This document shows positions 33,038-45,146 of a stretch of 64,000 bases of DNA, one piece after another. The stretch's first letter is position 1. Every line of letters starts with the position of its first letter. The stretch spans positions 62,001 to 126,000 of the forward strand of contig JAACJM010000060.1 of the NCBI GenBank assembly GCA_013368315.1. The letters are read 5' to 3'. Both the position numbers and the translations under genes were made by a program. Below the pieces are notes generated by a model. That model did no database searches and was not told the DNA's origin. It was given only the letters and a program-made list of their open reading frames with translations. The stretch comes from Tetrapyrgos nigripes (lineage: Eukaryota; Basidiomycota; Agaricomycetes; Agaricales; Campanellaceae).

Positions 33038-34083
33038 GGGAAATATGAAGAATGTGTCGGAGCAAGGCAAGTGAGCATGGCTGCTTCTTATACTGGACCA
33101 GGACGACAACAATATTTTTTCCGGTTTATAGTGCCACCGACTGCGTCAGCGACGGCGAAAGGATATGGAAATTGAAATTGCGAATGATGGTAAATTGTAG
33201 AGTAGAAGTCAAGTGCAAGTAACTGAGGATGATAGAGCTGAATATCTCGCGTGCCAAATGTCTTCCTCCGTGAAGGAAACAAGCGTTGAAAGCCATCAGC
33301 CTGGAGAGCAAAAGACAACCATATCTTGAAGAAAGACTAGGAGAGCCAAGCCTTCGCCGGGTAGGAGGAGAGTAACCCCACGAGGTTTTCTGCGGCGCAA
33401 CCGAGGCGGAACCGTGACGGACCGCCGGATCGCCACCGGCTGGTGGCGCTTTGTCCAAGCCAGCATCATCAATTGCAAGCCAGCATCTTTTCGTTGTCCA
33501 TTCAGCTTTCGTCCTTGCTGATGAGTTCTTGCTGATGAGAACCGTTGATCAGTGCGTTTGCCTCAAATTTAGCCTGGTAACTCATGGAGTGTCAAAAGCT
33601 AGTCTTGTCAGACATCAAGAAAACCAGCTCACTGTCTACTCTGCAAACGACCGAGTCGCTGCAAGTATGTATCTATACATCCTCGTGTTCTAGCTTCTTC
33701 ATTGGTTTACTTCAGCCTGGAAATAAATTACCCAGTTACCATCTTTCTGATTCTTTCCTTCAGATCCTACCGTCAAGTTATGACCCTCCACTTAGAATGA
33801 GGTTCCTCCGATAATTCTGCTTGGGTTATTCTGTGATCAAAAATAGAGGGCAGCTTATACAGATAGGAAATGTATCCGACGGAAGGAGAGCAGTAGAGAC
33901 CAGTACGTGATGAAGGAAGTCGTTTATTTTGGGGCCGCTCTCGATTTCTCCATGACATTGATATCGAAGTGAGTGTTGGTTCCTCGTTCAAGGTTCAGAA
34001 GCTTATGCATTTTGGTGTACAGTATAAAAGAACGTGCCATTACGATGTCTTGCTGCAGACACACCCAATGCTCTCTTTTCAGC
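33038..34083. other. Intergenic 1 kb between divergent genes, with TATA box
   Basis: A shared promoter region of the lactonase-like gene (minus) and the peroxygenase-like gene (plus). A TATA box, TATAAAAG at 34023-34030, lies about 55 nt before the plus-strand ATG at 34084. ORFs within are not supported. Confidence 0.55.
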
Positions 34084-35360
34084 ATGGTGAAGCTCATACC
34101 CCTCTTCACCTTTTGCGTTACGCGTATTTTCGTTCAAACTGTCGCTGCGAGTAGTCTTGCTGAAAGGGACTCGGCACTGGCGACTATTGACTTGAGTCAA
34201 CATCAATGGATCGCTCCTGGGCCAAATGATCTTCGCGGTCCTTGTCCCGGGCTAAACACGTATGTTCTTTCACTTTGCAATCTCTGTCCTCATATTTATT
34301 TTCGAACCTAGTTTGGCTAACCATGGATTCTTACCACGAGATGGAAGAAACCTCAACATGTCTGTCATCTTGGATGCAGGTTTCAGTGCGTGTACATCTC
34401 TTGACCTGCTTCTTTGACTTGCTAAGTGTCCTTCTCTGCGCATCGCAATGTAGACGGATACCACATGCAATCTGAAGCTCTGGCTCTTGCTGTCAAGTTG
34501 GCGTCATGCACCACGGATGATCCCTTCAGTTTTACTCTGGACGACATTAAACTGTATGTCAGGCCTGTCTCTTGTCTCTCGCTTTCCACTTTCACCGTTT
34601 CCTTCACATTTTTCTGACACATTCTCTATCCATCACAGACACGGTAACATCGAACACGACGCCTCCCTCTCCCGAAACGACTTTGCCCTGGGCGACAATG
34701 TCCATTTCAACGAAACCATCTTTCAAACCCTCGGGCCTCGTCGACTCCAACCCTGGATCAGACGTTTATAACACCACTTCGGCAGGACGAGTACAGCAAC
34801 AGCGTTCAGCTGATGATGAGAAGGCGAATCCGAATATAACGAATACGTCCAAGGAGTTTTTCATCCGTAGTGCAGAGTCGGCTTTCTATTTGAGTGTGAT
34901 GGGGAATCCATTGACGGGTGTTGCTTCGAAAAAGTGAGTATCCTACCTAACCACTTCTTATACTTACTCTAGTACTGACCAAATCCTTGTCCTTGTGTAT
35001 TGTAAATACACTGCCAACAGCTTCGTCCAAATATTCTTTAGAGAAGAACGTCTCCCCATCGAAGAAGGTTGGAAACGCTCAGAAACGCCTATTAACAAGA
35101 CAACGTTGGCTCCTCTGGTGTTTGTCATCCAGAATGAGTCCAATTGGACGTCTAGTGGTGGATGTTTTAATGTGAAGCTGAGTCCTGGACCGGTTTTGCC
35201 TAGACCGGGAATGGGTTTGGCGATGGATGTGTCTGGCACTGGGAAGGAGGAAATGTTGATGGGTGGGCGATCGACGTTATTGGGTTTGTGGACGGGGACT
35301 TGGACGGGGACTATGTATATGGATTATCTTTGTTTTTCAAATTGGAATGCTGAAGTATAA
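34084..35360 (+). pseudogene. Heme-thiolate peroxygenase (UPO/chloroperoxidase family) with a one-base frameshift
   Basis: A secreted heme enzyme family that oxidises organic substrates with H2O2. Exons 34084-34259, 34312-34385, 34454-34553, 34639-34933 and 35021-35360, about 327 residues. Signal peptide MVKLIPLFTFCVTRIFVQTV. The proximal motif RGPCPGLNTLANHGFLPRDG holds the Cys that ligates heme. HGNIEHDASLSR holds the EHD motif typical of short UPOs. Several N-glycosylation sites. The C-terminal part, FFREERLPIEEGWKR onward, is normal. In exon 4 the frame slips after FNETIFQT at 34728-34730 (ccc): one base must be skipped to reach SNPGSDVYNTTSAG. Either a true lesion or a sequence error. 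Start chosen by signal peptide and TATA position. Confidence 0.85.
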
Positions 35361-35514
35361 GACATGAAACTAAACTCTATTTAAACCAGTTTCTTCTGCG
35401 TGCTTGAATACCAATCAATGGCTTTGAGGGCCTACTACACTACTCCTCCCTATACTCTTTTACGTGCCAATGCTGCACGCCGCCTGTGGTCAGACGGTCA
35501 GACAGTCGTCTGTC

Positions 35515-36543
35515 TCAGCGTAGAGAAATAGGCACAGAATTGTGATGGTTTTCGTTATAGGAGCGAGGGCTTAGAGGTGACTTCTCGTACTCACGAATGG
35601 ACCTGGGGCTGTCGAACACCGGATCCTCAGCATAACCTGGCACTTGCGTCCCCGCTATCCAGGCTGCTATGGACTGGTTGTCCATATAACCATCGGCGCA
35701 GTCGTATGCAGGCGTACTCTTTGCTCCTTGCGGTGGTGTTAGAGGACAAGGCTCAGAGTTCGACGAAGCTTCTTCCGACTCGTAACCCAGCAGCTCCGGC
35801 GCTGGCTCTATCGACCAGTCCGGAACCAAATCCATCAACCCCTGTATCACCAAAGCACCCCAATCATATAGCGCTTCTAGTCTTTTATGGTCGATAAGAA
35901 TGCAAAGAGAGCTATGATATGCAGCATGAAAGGGGTGGACGGAAGATGTAAAAGTTGGTAATCCATCATAAGGGTACTCAAAGCATTGCTCCTTCTTGGT
36001 TACTGGATTACGGACATACAGCGGACCTTTGAAGGAGCCGGTTGCGAGAATGTATTCGTAAGGGTGAACGGGAAACGACTGCAGAATGGTCAGTTTATCA
36101 AGTATAAGAGAATAAGCTTGAGGACGCACTTCAGTATACGGCTGGTGAGATCGTGCATCTGATTTACGTATCCTGACCATTTCCTGCAAGGTCTGTGGGG
36201 TGGGCACAAAGCAGAGCTTTTCTTTACCCAGTAAAGCAGCGATGTCCTTTCGCACTAACAATCTCGTCAAAGACTATTCCGGAGAGAGTCATTAGTTCAT
36301 GCGCACCTGAGAGTTTGTTATGAGAAGCATTGAAGTCTATTCCACCTCTTGGCACTCCCCAATTATACTCGAGAGTAGCCAACTAGTGCAGAGTAAGTTA
36401 CTGAGATACAGACGAAGGATCTGACTTACCTCGCGTGGAGATAACAGGTGCTTGCCTGGTCGAAGGAGTCGATAAGAGCGGGGTTCTGACGCGAATGAGC
36501 TCGCCTTGGTAACCAGAGAGTCGCAAGGATAGACGTTGGACAT
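35515..36543 (-). CDS. Repeated-family gene, copy 1 (resembles the C-terminal part of basidiomycete HNH-type proteins), 309 aa
   Basis: Exons 36543-36430, 36382-36307 and 36254-35515; phases join and the last acceptor is the TTAG at 36258-36255, giving NKLSVRKDIAALLGKEKLC. Recognisable words: LATLEYNWGVPRGG, SHNKLSVRKDIAAL, KLCFVPTPQTLQEM. This block resembles the region after the HNH nuclease in many agaricomycete proteins; the nuclease residues themselves are not seen, so no activity is claimed. The C-terminal 100 residues are acidic and Pro/Ser-rich and end NHHNSVPISLR. Four copies exist in the window. Confidence 0.65.
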
Positions 36544-37069
36544 TGCAAGTGGACAGTATGATGACGGAGAGAGTCAAGAAAGGGTCAGGGTCGCGGTTCG
36601 ATAGGTTTTTTATTCCTGTTTTGGGGAACAATAGGTCAGATTACGAAACCTACCGAACCGAAGCCTTTGTCCAGTGGTATGAAAGGCACCAGAGACATTG
36701 TTCAGACAGGGCTGATTACAGCCTAATCAACGAAAGTCGCCATAGCAAAATCCTTTGTACAAGTTGAGAAAATAGCACAAATCCAGGAAAAGGTATTTGC
36801 AGATGAAAGAATTTGGTGAAGGCGTCATCGAGCAGGACGAAGATGCATATTTATTATTAAGGTAGACTTCGGCTGTTGAGATGCCGTTTTTGGTAATTTC
36901 TTGTTCTTTTCTACCACGACTACCGCAAGCTCAACGTCTTCAAAAGTGATACTTTCTACTGGTATGTCATTGTATATACCTCAAAATTAGTTACTTTCAA
37001 AGTAATTCTACAGTCACTTCAAATCCCTACCGAGCACTCCTCCCTATTCAGATACGGTGATATCCTTCA

Positions 37070-38660
37070 GAGGCATCGTGCTGGGAGGGTCGTTTCCTCC
37101 TCAGAAGCTTCCCAGCTCCAAGTCACCTACGAAAAATCGACCAAGAGCTACCTGGACACGCTCACTGAGATAGAGGGTCGCGAAAAGGAGCTCGAAGACC
37201 TGCGGGCGAAATCAGCTCGCCTCAGAAAGCTTATAACAGCCCTTTCAGCTCCCATACGAAAACTTCCTTCTGAGGTCCTCTCTCGTATTCTGGAGTATTC
37301 CATGGAGTCTCGTTTGTTTACGTTACAGTTTCCCCACCGTCTGTTCCTATTGCCGCGATGTCACGCTGTCTTCACCAGAAATTTGGTCGGAGTTCAGGCT
37401 GCATATGCAAAAGATCTATGGCACGAAAGCAATAGTCAACTTTGGCGCTCTGCAATTGCACCTCCAACGGTCCAAATCATGTAGTTTGTCCGTCAGTATG
37501 ACATTTGCGATCGAGAGTGTTTCTCAAATAGACGCTCAGGCTGCGTCTCAAATGATCGACGTTGTTGTGCCGCACGCAGCGAGATGGAAGATGCTGATTA
37601 TTCAAGGCTTCAGGGATTGGGATCCTTTGACACCTTCATTGACGCCCATTACATCCTTTCCTCTCCTCGAGTCGTTCGTGTATTCCTCCTACAGTATATC
37701 TGATTCTACCTTTTCCACCATCCTTGCACGTTCACCAGGCCTTTGCACGCTCGTTACCTCCGTCTCTCCGGTGGATTTGCACATGGCTCCAACATTCAAC
37801 ACTATCACGACGTTACAACTCCTGATTCGGAAGGACTTAACTGTCTTCAAGCTGCTGGAGAAATGCCCAATGTCGTCTCCTTGTCTTATGACTTCCAGCT
37901 TGATGACGACGTCCCTCAGACTCCTATAATCCCGCAGATTTCGAACTCCGTTGATCATTTATGCCTCAGGCTTAAACCAGGAGTTTTAACTTTTTACCTC
38001 GTCTCCTCGCTTCCTTCACTTTTTCCAACGTGAAGTCGCTGTACATGCAACCTGGATCTAGAGAACGGTCAAGGGACTTTTCTTGGCCTCGAGAGGAGTT
38101 TCCCGCGTTCTTAAAGAGGTCGGACCGCGCGCAAGATTACAAGGCTAGTTTTGCAGCAACTCCCTCTTTCTGATGATGTCATTTTCGTCCTGGAATCACT
38201 TCCCTCAGTCGTTGATCTTGCTATCCACGATAACAGTGGATATTCTCAACCTCTTCTCATCTCGCCAAAGCTCCTCCGGCGTCTTGACCTTACCGATTAT
38301 CATCTTTCTAGACTTGATAATGCCAACAATGTTTCCAAATCCGCATCGGAAATTTTACTTGAACCATCGTCGTCTGTGTCTGTGCCCCAAATTCTTCCCT
38401 TATTGCCCAAGCTCACTAGGATCTCATTTACATATACCTATCCTCGCCAATTGGACGAGCATGCATTCGGAGACATGATTATCTCGTGTCCTACAGTCCC
38501 AGCTTACCTAGAAGGCACCGCGACTTGGCGGGACGTGGGCGATGTGGAATGTCTCCGCTTCGTGTATATTTCGGTACAGAGAAGTGGTATAAGTGGCATG
38601 TTACGCGAAAGGGTTGAAAATACTTTGGGCAGTGCAGTTGGAGTATTCTGGACGGCGTAA
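37070..38660 (+). pseudogene. F-box-like protein gene, copy 1, broken by several frameshifts
   Basis: It starts with a coiled coil (YLDTLTEIEGREKELEDLRA) and the F-box IRKLPSEVLSRILEYSMES, the usual layout of agaricomycete F-box proteins thought to recruit targets to SCF ubiquitin ligases. The frame then changes at about 37330 (resuming SSPEIWSEFRLHMQKIYG), again at 37867-37870, where a ccc replaces the cccc of copy 2, and at about 38125. The C-terminal part is 38151-38660 (PLSDDVIFVLESLPSVVDL onward). Copy 2 keeps the frame at the first three breaks, so these are lesions and not introns. The 5' end (36890-37070) is unresolved. Confidence 0.75.
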
Positions 38661-39150
38661 ATGGGGAGGCTGTAGTGCTGATAATTATCTTGCGAGTTTT
38701 TCTCTGATTTTTAGTTTTCTTGAGCTTGAGCGCTAAGATTCTGTGTTCGCCAACACAGTATTGCTTTTTATGATGAATGTAGACGTGTATTCTCCGGGTC
38801 GAATATCAGGCTGTCAGTACACATCCGAGTATTTTTACGCTTGTGAACTTGTATACTTCTGTCCCAAAGGAGGCTCGCATTCTTCTGTCCTTTGAGAACT
38901 TAGGAATACCATAGCGGTTCAGGTGCGGGTAGTAAGCTCGCACAGCTCGACGTTTGCCTTGTCGTTCTTGTCGGCACAGGATTAGAGGGCCAGAGGATTC
39001 CTCTTTTGGAGCGCAAAGGAACTCGGAGTCTGGAGGTGGATCTCGAAACCATTTTCTTATCACTTAAGCTTGATAGTAGTACAAGGGCTGTAAATCTGCC
39101 CACCAGGTTGCCATCACCAGAACGCGTTACAGTTTTTTCAACAAAAGCTG
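38661..39150. repeat. 3' flank of F-box copy 1, repeated at 48500-48830 and in part at 59345-59440
   Basis: Sequence after the F-box gene (with tctgtgttcg, gtagacgtgtatt, ctggaggtggatctcgaaacc) recurs at 48500-48760 in a shortened form. The part around gtagtaagctcgcacagctcg recurs at about 59350. It shows that the duplicated block is longer than its genes. No gene assigned. Confidence 0.7.
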
Positions 39151-39155
39151 TCCTA

Positions 39156-39615
39156 AGGTAGTGGACATCATTCTTCTTTAGACATCATGTGATGCCTGTC
39201 ACACTGCCATTTTAAGCGGCTCCCACTTTCGAAAATCGCTAGAAAATCATCCAGGTTGATAATGCACTATCGCCGCCATGAAAATGTTCGTATATACAAT
39301 AAATCTCATTTCCCGAAGTTTGGTGGGATTAGCTCAAGAATTGATGACGAAGTAAGTGTTATACTAGAAATATCTCGTACGCGATGAGTCTAGCCAGAGT
39401 ACTGCGTGTTTTGCCTACTACTTTTGTAAATTTTACTTCCTCTCAATTTTTGCCATATCAGGCTGATCCGTAGGTCAGATAGGACAACTTCATGGCAGGA
39501 ATAGTCTACTCGTGTATTCTTAAATATTTAAGACCTTTTTCTACTGAAAACGCGCCAAATTAGGACTATCACACTGTAGCACGTGACGTCCAAAGAAGAA
39601 TGATGTCCGCTACCT
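39156..39615. mobile_element. TA-flanked MITE, 460 bp, with the empty site preserved elsewhere in the window
   Basis: Inverted ends of about 30 bp (AGGTAGTGGACATCATTCTT and its complement, few mismatches) between TA dinucleotides at 39154-39155 and 39616-39617. The duplicated block near 59474-59500 has the joined sequence gctgtcctactatttggg without the element, which fixes both ends exactly. Probably moved by a Tc1/mariner-type transposase. No coding frame. Confidence 0.9.
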
Positions 39616-39826
39616 TACTATTTGGCTCGTATTTAGATAATCTACATGGAGAAAATGTATTCTAAAAGTACAAATCCATTAAGGTAAAGATACAGCGAGG
39701 AAATAGATATGAAGGGAGAGCCTTGTCCTCTAAACCCCGTTCCATCTCGCGGAATAGCCCAGAGTCCCGCGCTACGTGCCAATGCTGCACGCCGCCTGTG
39801 GTCAGACGGTCAGACAGTGGTCTGGC

Positions 39827-40858
39827 TCAGCGTAGAGAAATAGGCACAGAATTGTGATGGTTTTCGTTATAGGAGCGAGGGCTTAAAGGTGACTCCTCGT
39901 ACTCACGAATGCACCTGGGACTGTCGAAAACCGGATCCTCCGCATAGCCTGGTACTTGCACGCCCGCTATCCAAGCCGTTATGGACTGGTTGTCCATATA
40001 ACCATCGGCGCAGTCGTATGCAGGCGTACTCTTTGCTCCTCGCGGCGGTGTTAGAGGACAAGGCTTAGGGTCCGACGAAGCATCTTCTTCCGACTCGTAA
40101 CCCAGCAACTCTGGCGCTGGCTCTATCGACCAGTCCGGAACCAAATCCATCACCGCCTGTAGCACGAAAGCACCCCAATCATATAGCGCCTCTAGTCTTT
40201 TATGGTAGATAAGAACGCAAAAAGAGCTATGATATGCAACATGGAAGGGGTGGGCAGAAGATGTAAAAGTTGGTAATCCGTCATAAGGGTGCTCGAAACA
40301 TTGCTCCTTCTTGGTTATTGGATCGCGGACATACAGAGGACCTTTGAAGGAGCCGGTTGCGAGAATGTATTCGTAAGGGCGGACTGAAAATGACTGCAGA
40401 ATGATCAGTTTATCAAGTATGAAAGAATAAGCTTGAGGACGCACTTCAGTATATGGCCGGGGAGGCCGTGCATCCGATTTGTGTATCCTGACCATTTCTT
40501 GCAAAGTCTGTGGAGTAGGCACAAAGCAGAGCTTGTCTTTATCCAGTAAAGCAGCGATGTCCTTTCGTACTAACAATCTCGTCAAAGGCTATTCCGGAGA
40601 AAGTCATTAGCTCATGCATACCTGAAAGTTTGTTATGAGAAGCATTGAAGTCCATTCCACCTCTTGATACTCCCCAATTATACTCGAGAGTGGCCACCTA
40701 GCGCAGAGTAAGTTACTGAGATACAGACGAAGGATCAGACTCACCACGCCCGGGGACAAGCTGTGCTTGCCTGGCCGAAGGAGTCGGTAAGAGCGGGGTT
40801 CTGACGCGAATGAGCTCGCCTTGGTAGCCAGAGAGTCGCAAGGATAGACATTGGACAT
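39827..40858 (-). CDS. Repeated-family gene, copy 2, 310 aa
   Basis: Exons 40858-40745, 40697-40622 and 40569-39827, the same splice sites as copy 1. The product is very close to copy 1: MSNVYPCDSLATKASSF, VATLEYNWGVSRGGMDFNAS, SVRKDIAALLDKDKLCFVP. One extra residue in the acidic tail. No lesion seen. Its upstream flank is cut at 40994 by a Tc1/mariner element. Confidence 0.62.
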
Positions 40859-40994
40859 TGCAAGTGGACAGTATGATGACGGAGAGAGTCAAGAAAGGGT
40901 CAGGGTCGCGGTTCGATAGGTTTTTTATTCCTGTTTTGGGGAACAATAGGTCAGATTACGAAACCTACCGAACCGAAGCCTTTGTCCAGTGGTA

Positions 40995-43950
40995 CAGTCG
41001 TGGACAACCAAAGTCGACAAACTTTTTTTTCATCGAGTTTTTCCCAGGCCAAGCGACCTCATAGACCAAAGAAAAGTGTATTTCTGACGTAGTTACGAAC
41101 CTAGAAAGCAGTTTTAACGAGCCGATTTCCCTCAAAGTGAGGTTCGGGTTTTTGACCCCCAAAATTTGAGACAACCGCCAAAAAAATCGCTAAAAATCTC
41201 CAAAACAGCGGAAAACACTCCATTCGCAAAGGCGCAAGGGGGTCCGAAAAATTTATTTTATTACACAACCTCGAAAAACTTTTTAAGGACCTTGAGCAGA
41301 CCAACCGACCGACCGACCTTCCATAAAAGGTAGCTTATGTAATATACGCGCCATCAATTTCGCCTTCCTCGTTTCTGAGACCGACCTCTCTCTGCCTCGC
41401 AAACCTCGCACAGCCAGCCAGACAGCACAAACTCATCCAGCTGCACACATATACAATGGTACTATGATTTGGGAACGCAAAGGTGAGTTTCCTGACGCAA
41501 AAATGGCAGTAATAGTACTCACCCATTTTGCTCGGTTGCTGCAACCAGCTGCAACGTCGGTCGACTTCTCTCTATCTTGGACAACCACCCCGCACACACA
41601 CACGAAGATATCGCTACCTTCCATCACTCTGGGCCTTTTGGTACACTGGGATTTCTCATCTGAGTCAATCATTACTGTTTTTTTTTCTGAGTACACTGAT
41701 GGAGTGGATGGCCAGGCAATGAGGATATTTGATTTTCCGTCTTACATGACCTATCCTCGCTGCCGCTGCCTATGATAGCTTACTTTACTTCATCTTTGTT
41801 GCTCAAACTGTCAGAAAAGGATGTAAAATTATTTTATACACACTATCCTGCTCTTCTCAACGTCTACGAAGCCCAAAAATATTACGCATCAAAAAATTTT
41901 TAGTGGCCTGCGGACCTCCAACTGACCGACCCCGGAGTGTACCGGTCCACAGTATCCGAACCCCCTTGCAAAGGCGAGTATGATCCACCAAAAAAATAAG
42001 CTATCAGGTAAGGTAGGCGACATCAGGAACACACAAGTTTATGTAAGTGTTCCCGCCCCCGACAATGACCACGTATCTACATCACCACGAGGTCTTATAT
42101 GTTGATTCTGACTTATGGGAGATGTGCGGAATGGATGTAGGAAGGGTTCTCAGAAGGCCAAACTGGAATAAATGTTCAAGTTTTTGAGTAGATACAATTT
42201 TTTCCTTTTCAATGTAAAATCATATTTCCGATCCTTTGCACACAAAATATTTTTTTGGAAGGTCGGGCATGGTGGCTTAGTAATCATAGATAAGATATAA
42301 GATATACCTAAAAAGGAAATAATAACATATAGAAATACCCAAAATGAGGGCAATCAGTGATCCTCAAAGTAGGCAACGAAAAAAGGCTAAGAAATGGTTT
42401 GCGTCGTTGCACTATGCCTCCACCCAACAAAGCACAGAAGGCTCGCATTGAGGCCTTGTGGATTGCCAGAGCATGCAGTCCCCAACAGCAACCGGTCCAA
42501 GAAAATGAAAACTCAGACATCATTGACCTGTCAACTGCTTCAGAAACCGCCGACTCGCCAGACACAGAAATCTGCTCTTCAGGAGTATATTGAGTCTCAG
42601 GGACATCTTTGTGACTACTATCCAAAATATCACTGTGAAATGAACTATATTGAACTGTACTGGGGTAGGGGCAAGCACACTTATCGCAGATATCCATGCA
42701 GTTCCACCATGGAGGAAATGTGTGAGAATGTGAAGTCATCTTTGGATGTACCCTTGCCCCTTATTTGCAGGTATGCTCCCAGACTCCGATATACATCACT
42801 ATTCTTTATCTGACATTTCCTGGAGATTTGCAAATTGTGCGGCATGCTACATACATGCATATTCCGAAGGTTTGACTGGTGCTCAAGCTGCTTGGGCTAA
42901 CTGGCGCTATCATGGGCACTGTACTTTACCACCGGAAATGATTCGTGCCACACGTGAGGCTGTGGAATCAATGTAATGTATTGCCTACCTACCGACTAGA
43001 TACTTTTTGTCCCTCCCTGATCTGTTTCTGGCTGTGCTGCACAGCCATGCTTATATAAACCTGTGTGTTCCTAGTGTCGCCTACCTTACAAAAGTTTCTA
43101 GTCCAAATATAGTAATTTGCTGTGCTCCACTTCCAAGAACAATCCAACCATGCCTGGTGAGGCTTGAGCAACCTCTCAAGCGCAAAAGGGTCACGACAGG
43201 ACTCTGGCATCAAGGGCCCAAGCCTAAAGTACCTCAAGAGTCCAAAGAAACATCTACAGAAGCTGTACTGTCAGCTGAGGATTTGGGCATTGGTCAGACA
43301 GAAATGTCTTACTTGTCTCACAACGAAATTTTGGACAAGTAACCCTGATCCTTGACAGCCACAAGTATATCTTTTTGGTGAAATTTCATTGTGAACTTAA
43401 TCCCATTGAGATGGTGCATTTTTGAGTCTTATTGGTCATTTAACTCAGCTTAACATTTTCTTGCAGTATTGCGGCTGGTGCAAATACAGATACTGATCAA
43501 GAGGAACCCAAGCCAACATTCCAAGATGCAAAGGATGCCATGTTCAAATGGCTCAATGCATGTCCAGCCAGAGCTCATACACTGGAAAGAGCTATTACAT
43601 AATAAACTTGTGTATGACACATACCGTTGTGAGTTGACTGGAAAGGCTTTGGAATGGGCGGTACAGAAGCAACGCAGTCACAGATCAGTCTTAGAGTCCG
43701 CGATGATGAGTATTGAGGTGGTCGTCAATCCTACTTCACAACAATCATAGGTAGACTAGGTAATATGTACTCAAAATTTTCGTTGAAATGACCCCAAAAA
43801 TTGAGACTCCAAAACAGGTCATGGGAAAAACTTCAGAAGACCATTTTTCGATGTATTTCACCATTCTGAGTCCAAATCTGCAAAAAGTTTGGCTCAGAAA
43901 ACTCGAAATCTGGCCCTGGGCACTTTGTCGACTTTGGTTGTCTATGACTG
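40995..43950 (+). mobile_element. Tc1/mariner-like element, 2956 bp, degenerate
   Basis: Inverted ends CAGTCGTGGACAACCAAAGT and the complement of CAGTCATAGACAACCAAAGT, flanked by TA (40993-40994, 43951-43952). Between them are remnants of transposase C-termini but no full catalytic core. The left flank is the promoter side of the repeated-family gene and the right flank is the inside of the F-box gene. These points lie 450 bp apart in the copy 1 block, so a deletion accompanied or followed insertion. Confidence 0.85.
42588..43750 (+). pseudogene. Remnants of a Tc1/mariner-like DDE transposase
   Basis: The segment 42588-42770 reads GHLCDYYPKYHCEMNYIELY then WGRGKHTYR, matching the third catalytic region (HCELNPIEMYWG type) of fungal Tc1/mariner enzymes. 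After an intron or break, 42815-42976 reads WRFANCAACYIHAYSEGLTG then AQAAWANWRYHGH. Another C-terminal-like piece, ELTGKALEWAVQKQRSHR, lies at 43630-43690. The first two catalytic Asp regions are absent, so the element cannot move itself. Confidence 0.7.
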
Positions 43951-43952
43951 TA

Positions 43953-44982
43953 CAAAAAATCGACCAAGAACTACCTGGACATGTTCACTGAGATAGAGGG
44001 TCGCGAAAAGGAGCTCGAAGACCTGTGAGTGAAATCAACTCGCCTCAGAAAGCTCAAGAAACTTATAACAGCCCTCTTAGCTCCCATATGAAAACTTCCT
44101 TCTGAGGTCCTCTCTCATATTCTAGGGTATTCCATGGAGTCTCGTTTGTTGTCTTGGTCCAGATCTCCTAACTTCCTCACCATCTGTTCCTATTGGTGTG
44201 ATGTTGCGCTGTCTTCACCAGAAATTTCAGGTTGCATATGCAAAAGATCTATGGCAGGAATGCAATAGTCAACTTTGAATTGCACCTCCAGCAGTCCAAA
44301 TCATGTAGTTTGTCTGTCAGTATGACATTTGCAATCAAGAGTGTTTCTCCAATAGATGCTCAACAGGCTGCGTCTCAAATGATTGACGTTGTGCTGCATG
44401 CAGTGAGGTGGAAGATGCTGATTATTCAAGGCTTCAGGGATTGGGATCCTTTGACACCTTCATTAATGTCCATTACATCCTTCCCTCTCCTCAAGTTGTT
44501 CGTGTATTCCTCCTGCAGTATATCTGATTCTACCTTTTCCACCATCCTTGCATGTTCACCAGGCCTTTGTGCACTCGTTACCTCCGTCTCTCCAGTGAAT
44601 TTGCACATGGCTCCAACATTCAACACTATCACAACATTAGTATGCCTCCTGATTTGGAAGGACTTAACCATCTTCAAGCTGCTGGAGAAATGCCCCAATG
44701 TCATCTCCTTGTCTTATGACTTCCAGCTTGATGACGACCTCCCTCAGACTCCCATAATCCCACAGATTTTGAACTCTGTTGATCATAAATGCCTCAGGCT
44801 TAAACCAGGAGTTTTAGCTTTTTACCTCATCTCCTCGCTTCCTTCACTTTTCCAACGTGAAGTCACTGTACATGCAACCTGGATCTAGAGAACAGTCAAG
44901 AGACTTTTCTTGGCCTCGAGAGGAGTTTTCTGTGTTCTTAAAGAGGTCAGACTGTGAGATTACAAGGCTAGTTTTGCAGCAA
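43953..44982 (+). pseudogene. F-box-like gene copy 2, 5' part, decayed
   Basis: Homologous to 37130-38150. The coiled coil ends in a stop where ctgcgggcg of copy 1 has become ctgtgagtg. A gap removes WSEFR, and the long frame 44232-44888 then follows copy 1. Most differences from copy 1 are CG to TG or CA. The gene stops at 44982 in gcagcaact, where a 3 kb insertion begins; the rest is at 47985-48495. Confidence 0.75.
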
Positions 44983-45146
44983 CTTGCCTTAAGTGGGCCA
45001 GCAAAGCTCTTGCTGGCATGTACAAATCCAATGGGCATTATTTTTTCATTCCTCATTAGAAAAAAGTAAAAGTACAGAACTTAACACACTCGTCATCCAG
45101 CCTGTGACCGACTCTTCATATGTTAGTAGTCACTAGTAAGAGGATA

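Noticed and set aside
35577..35897. Plus-strand frame opposite repeated-family copy 1 (also 54552-54827, 59752-59994)
   Set aside because: It recurs in every copy only because the minus-strand gene is conserved; it has no start context or domain.
36398..36631. Alternative frame for exon 1 of the repeated family (contains LSGYQGELIRVRTPLL)
   Set aside because: It looks protein-like but has no ATG in frame and its splice phase does not fit exon 2; the frame starting at 36543 fits in all copies.
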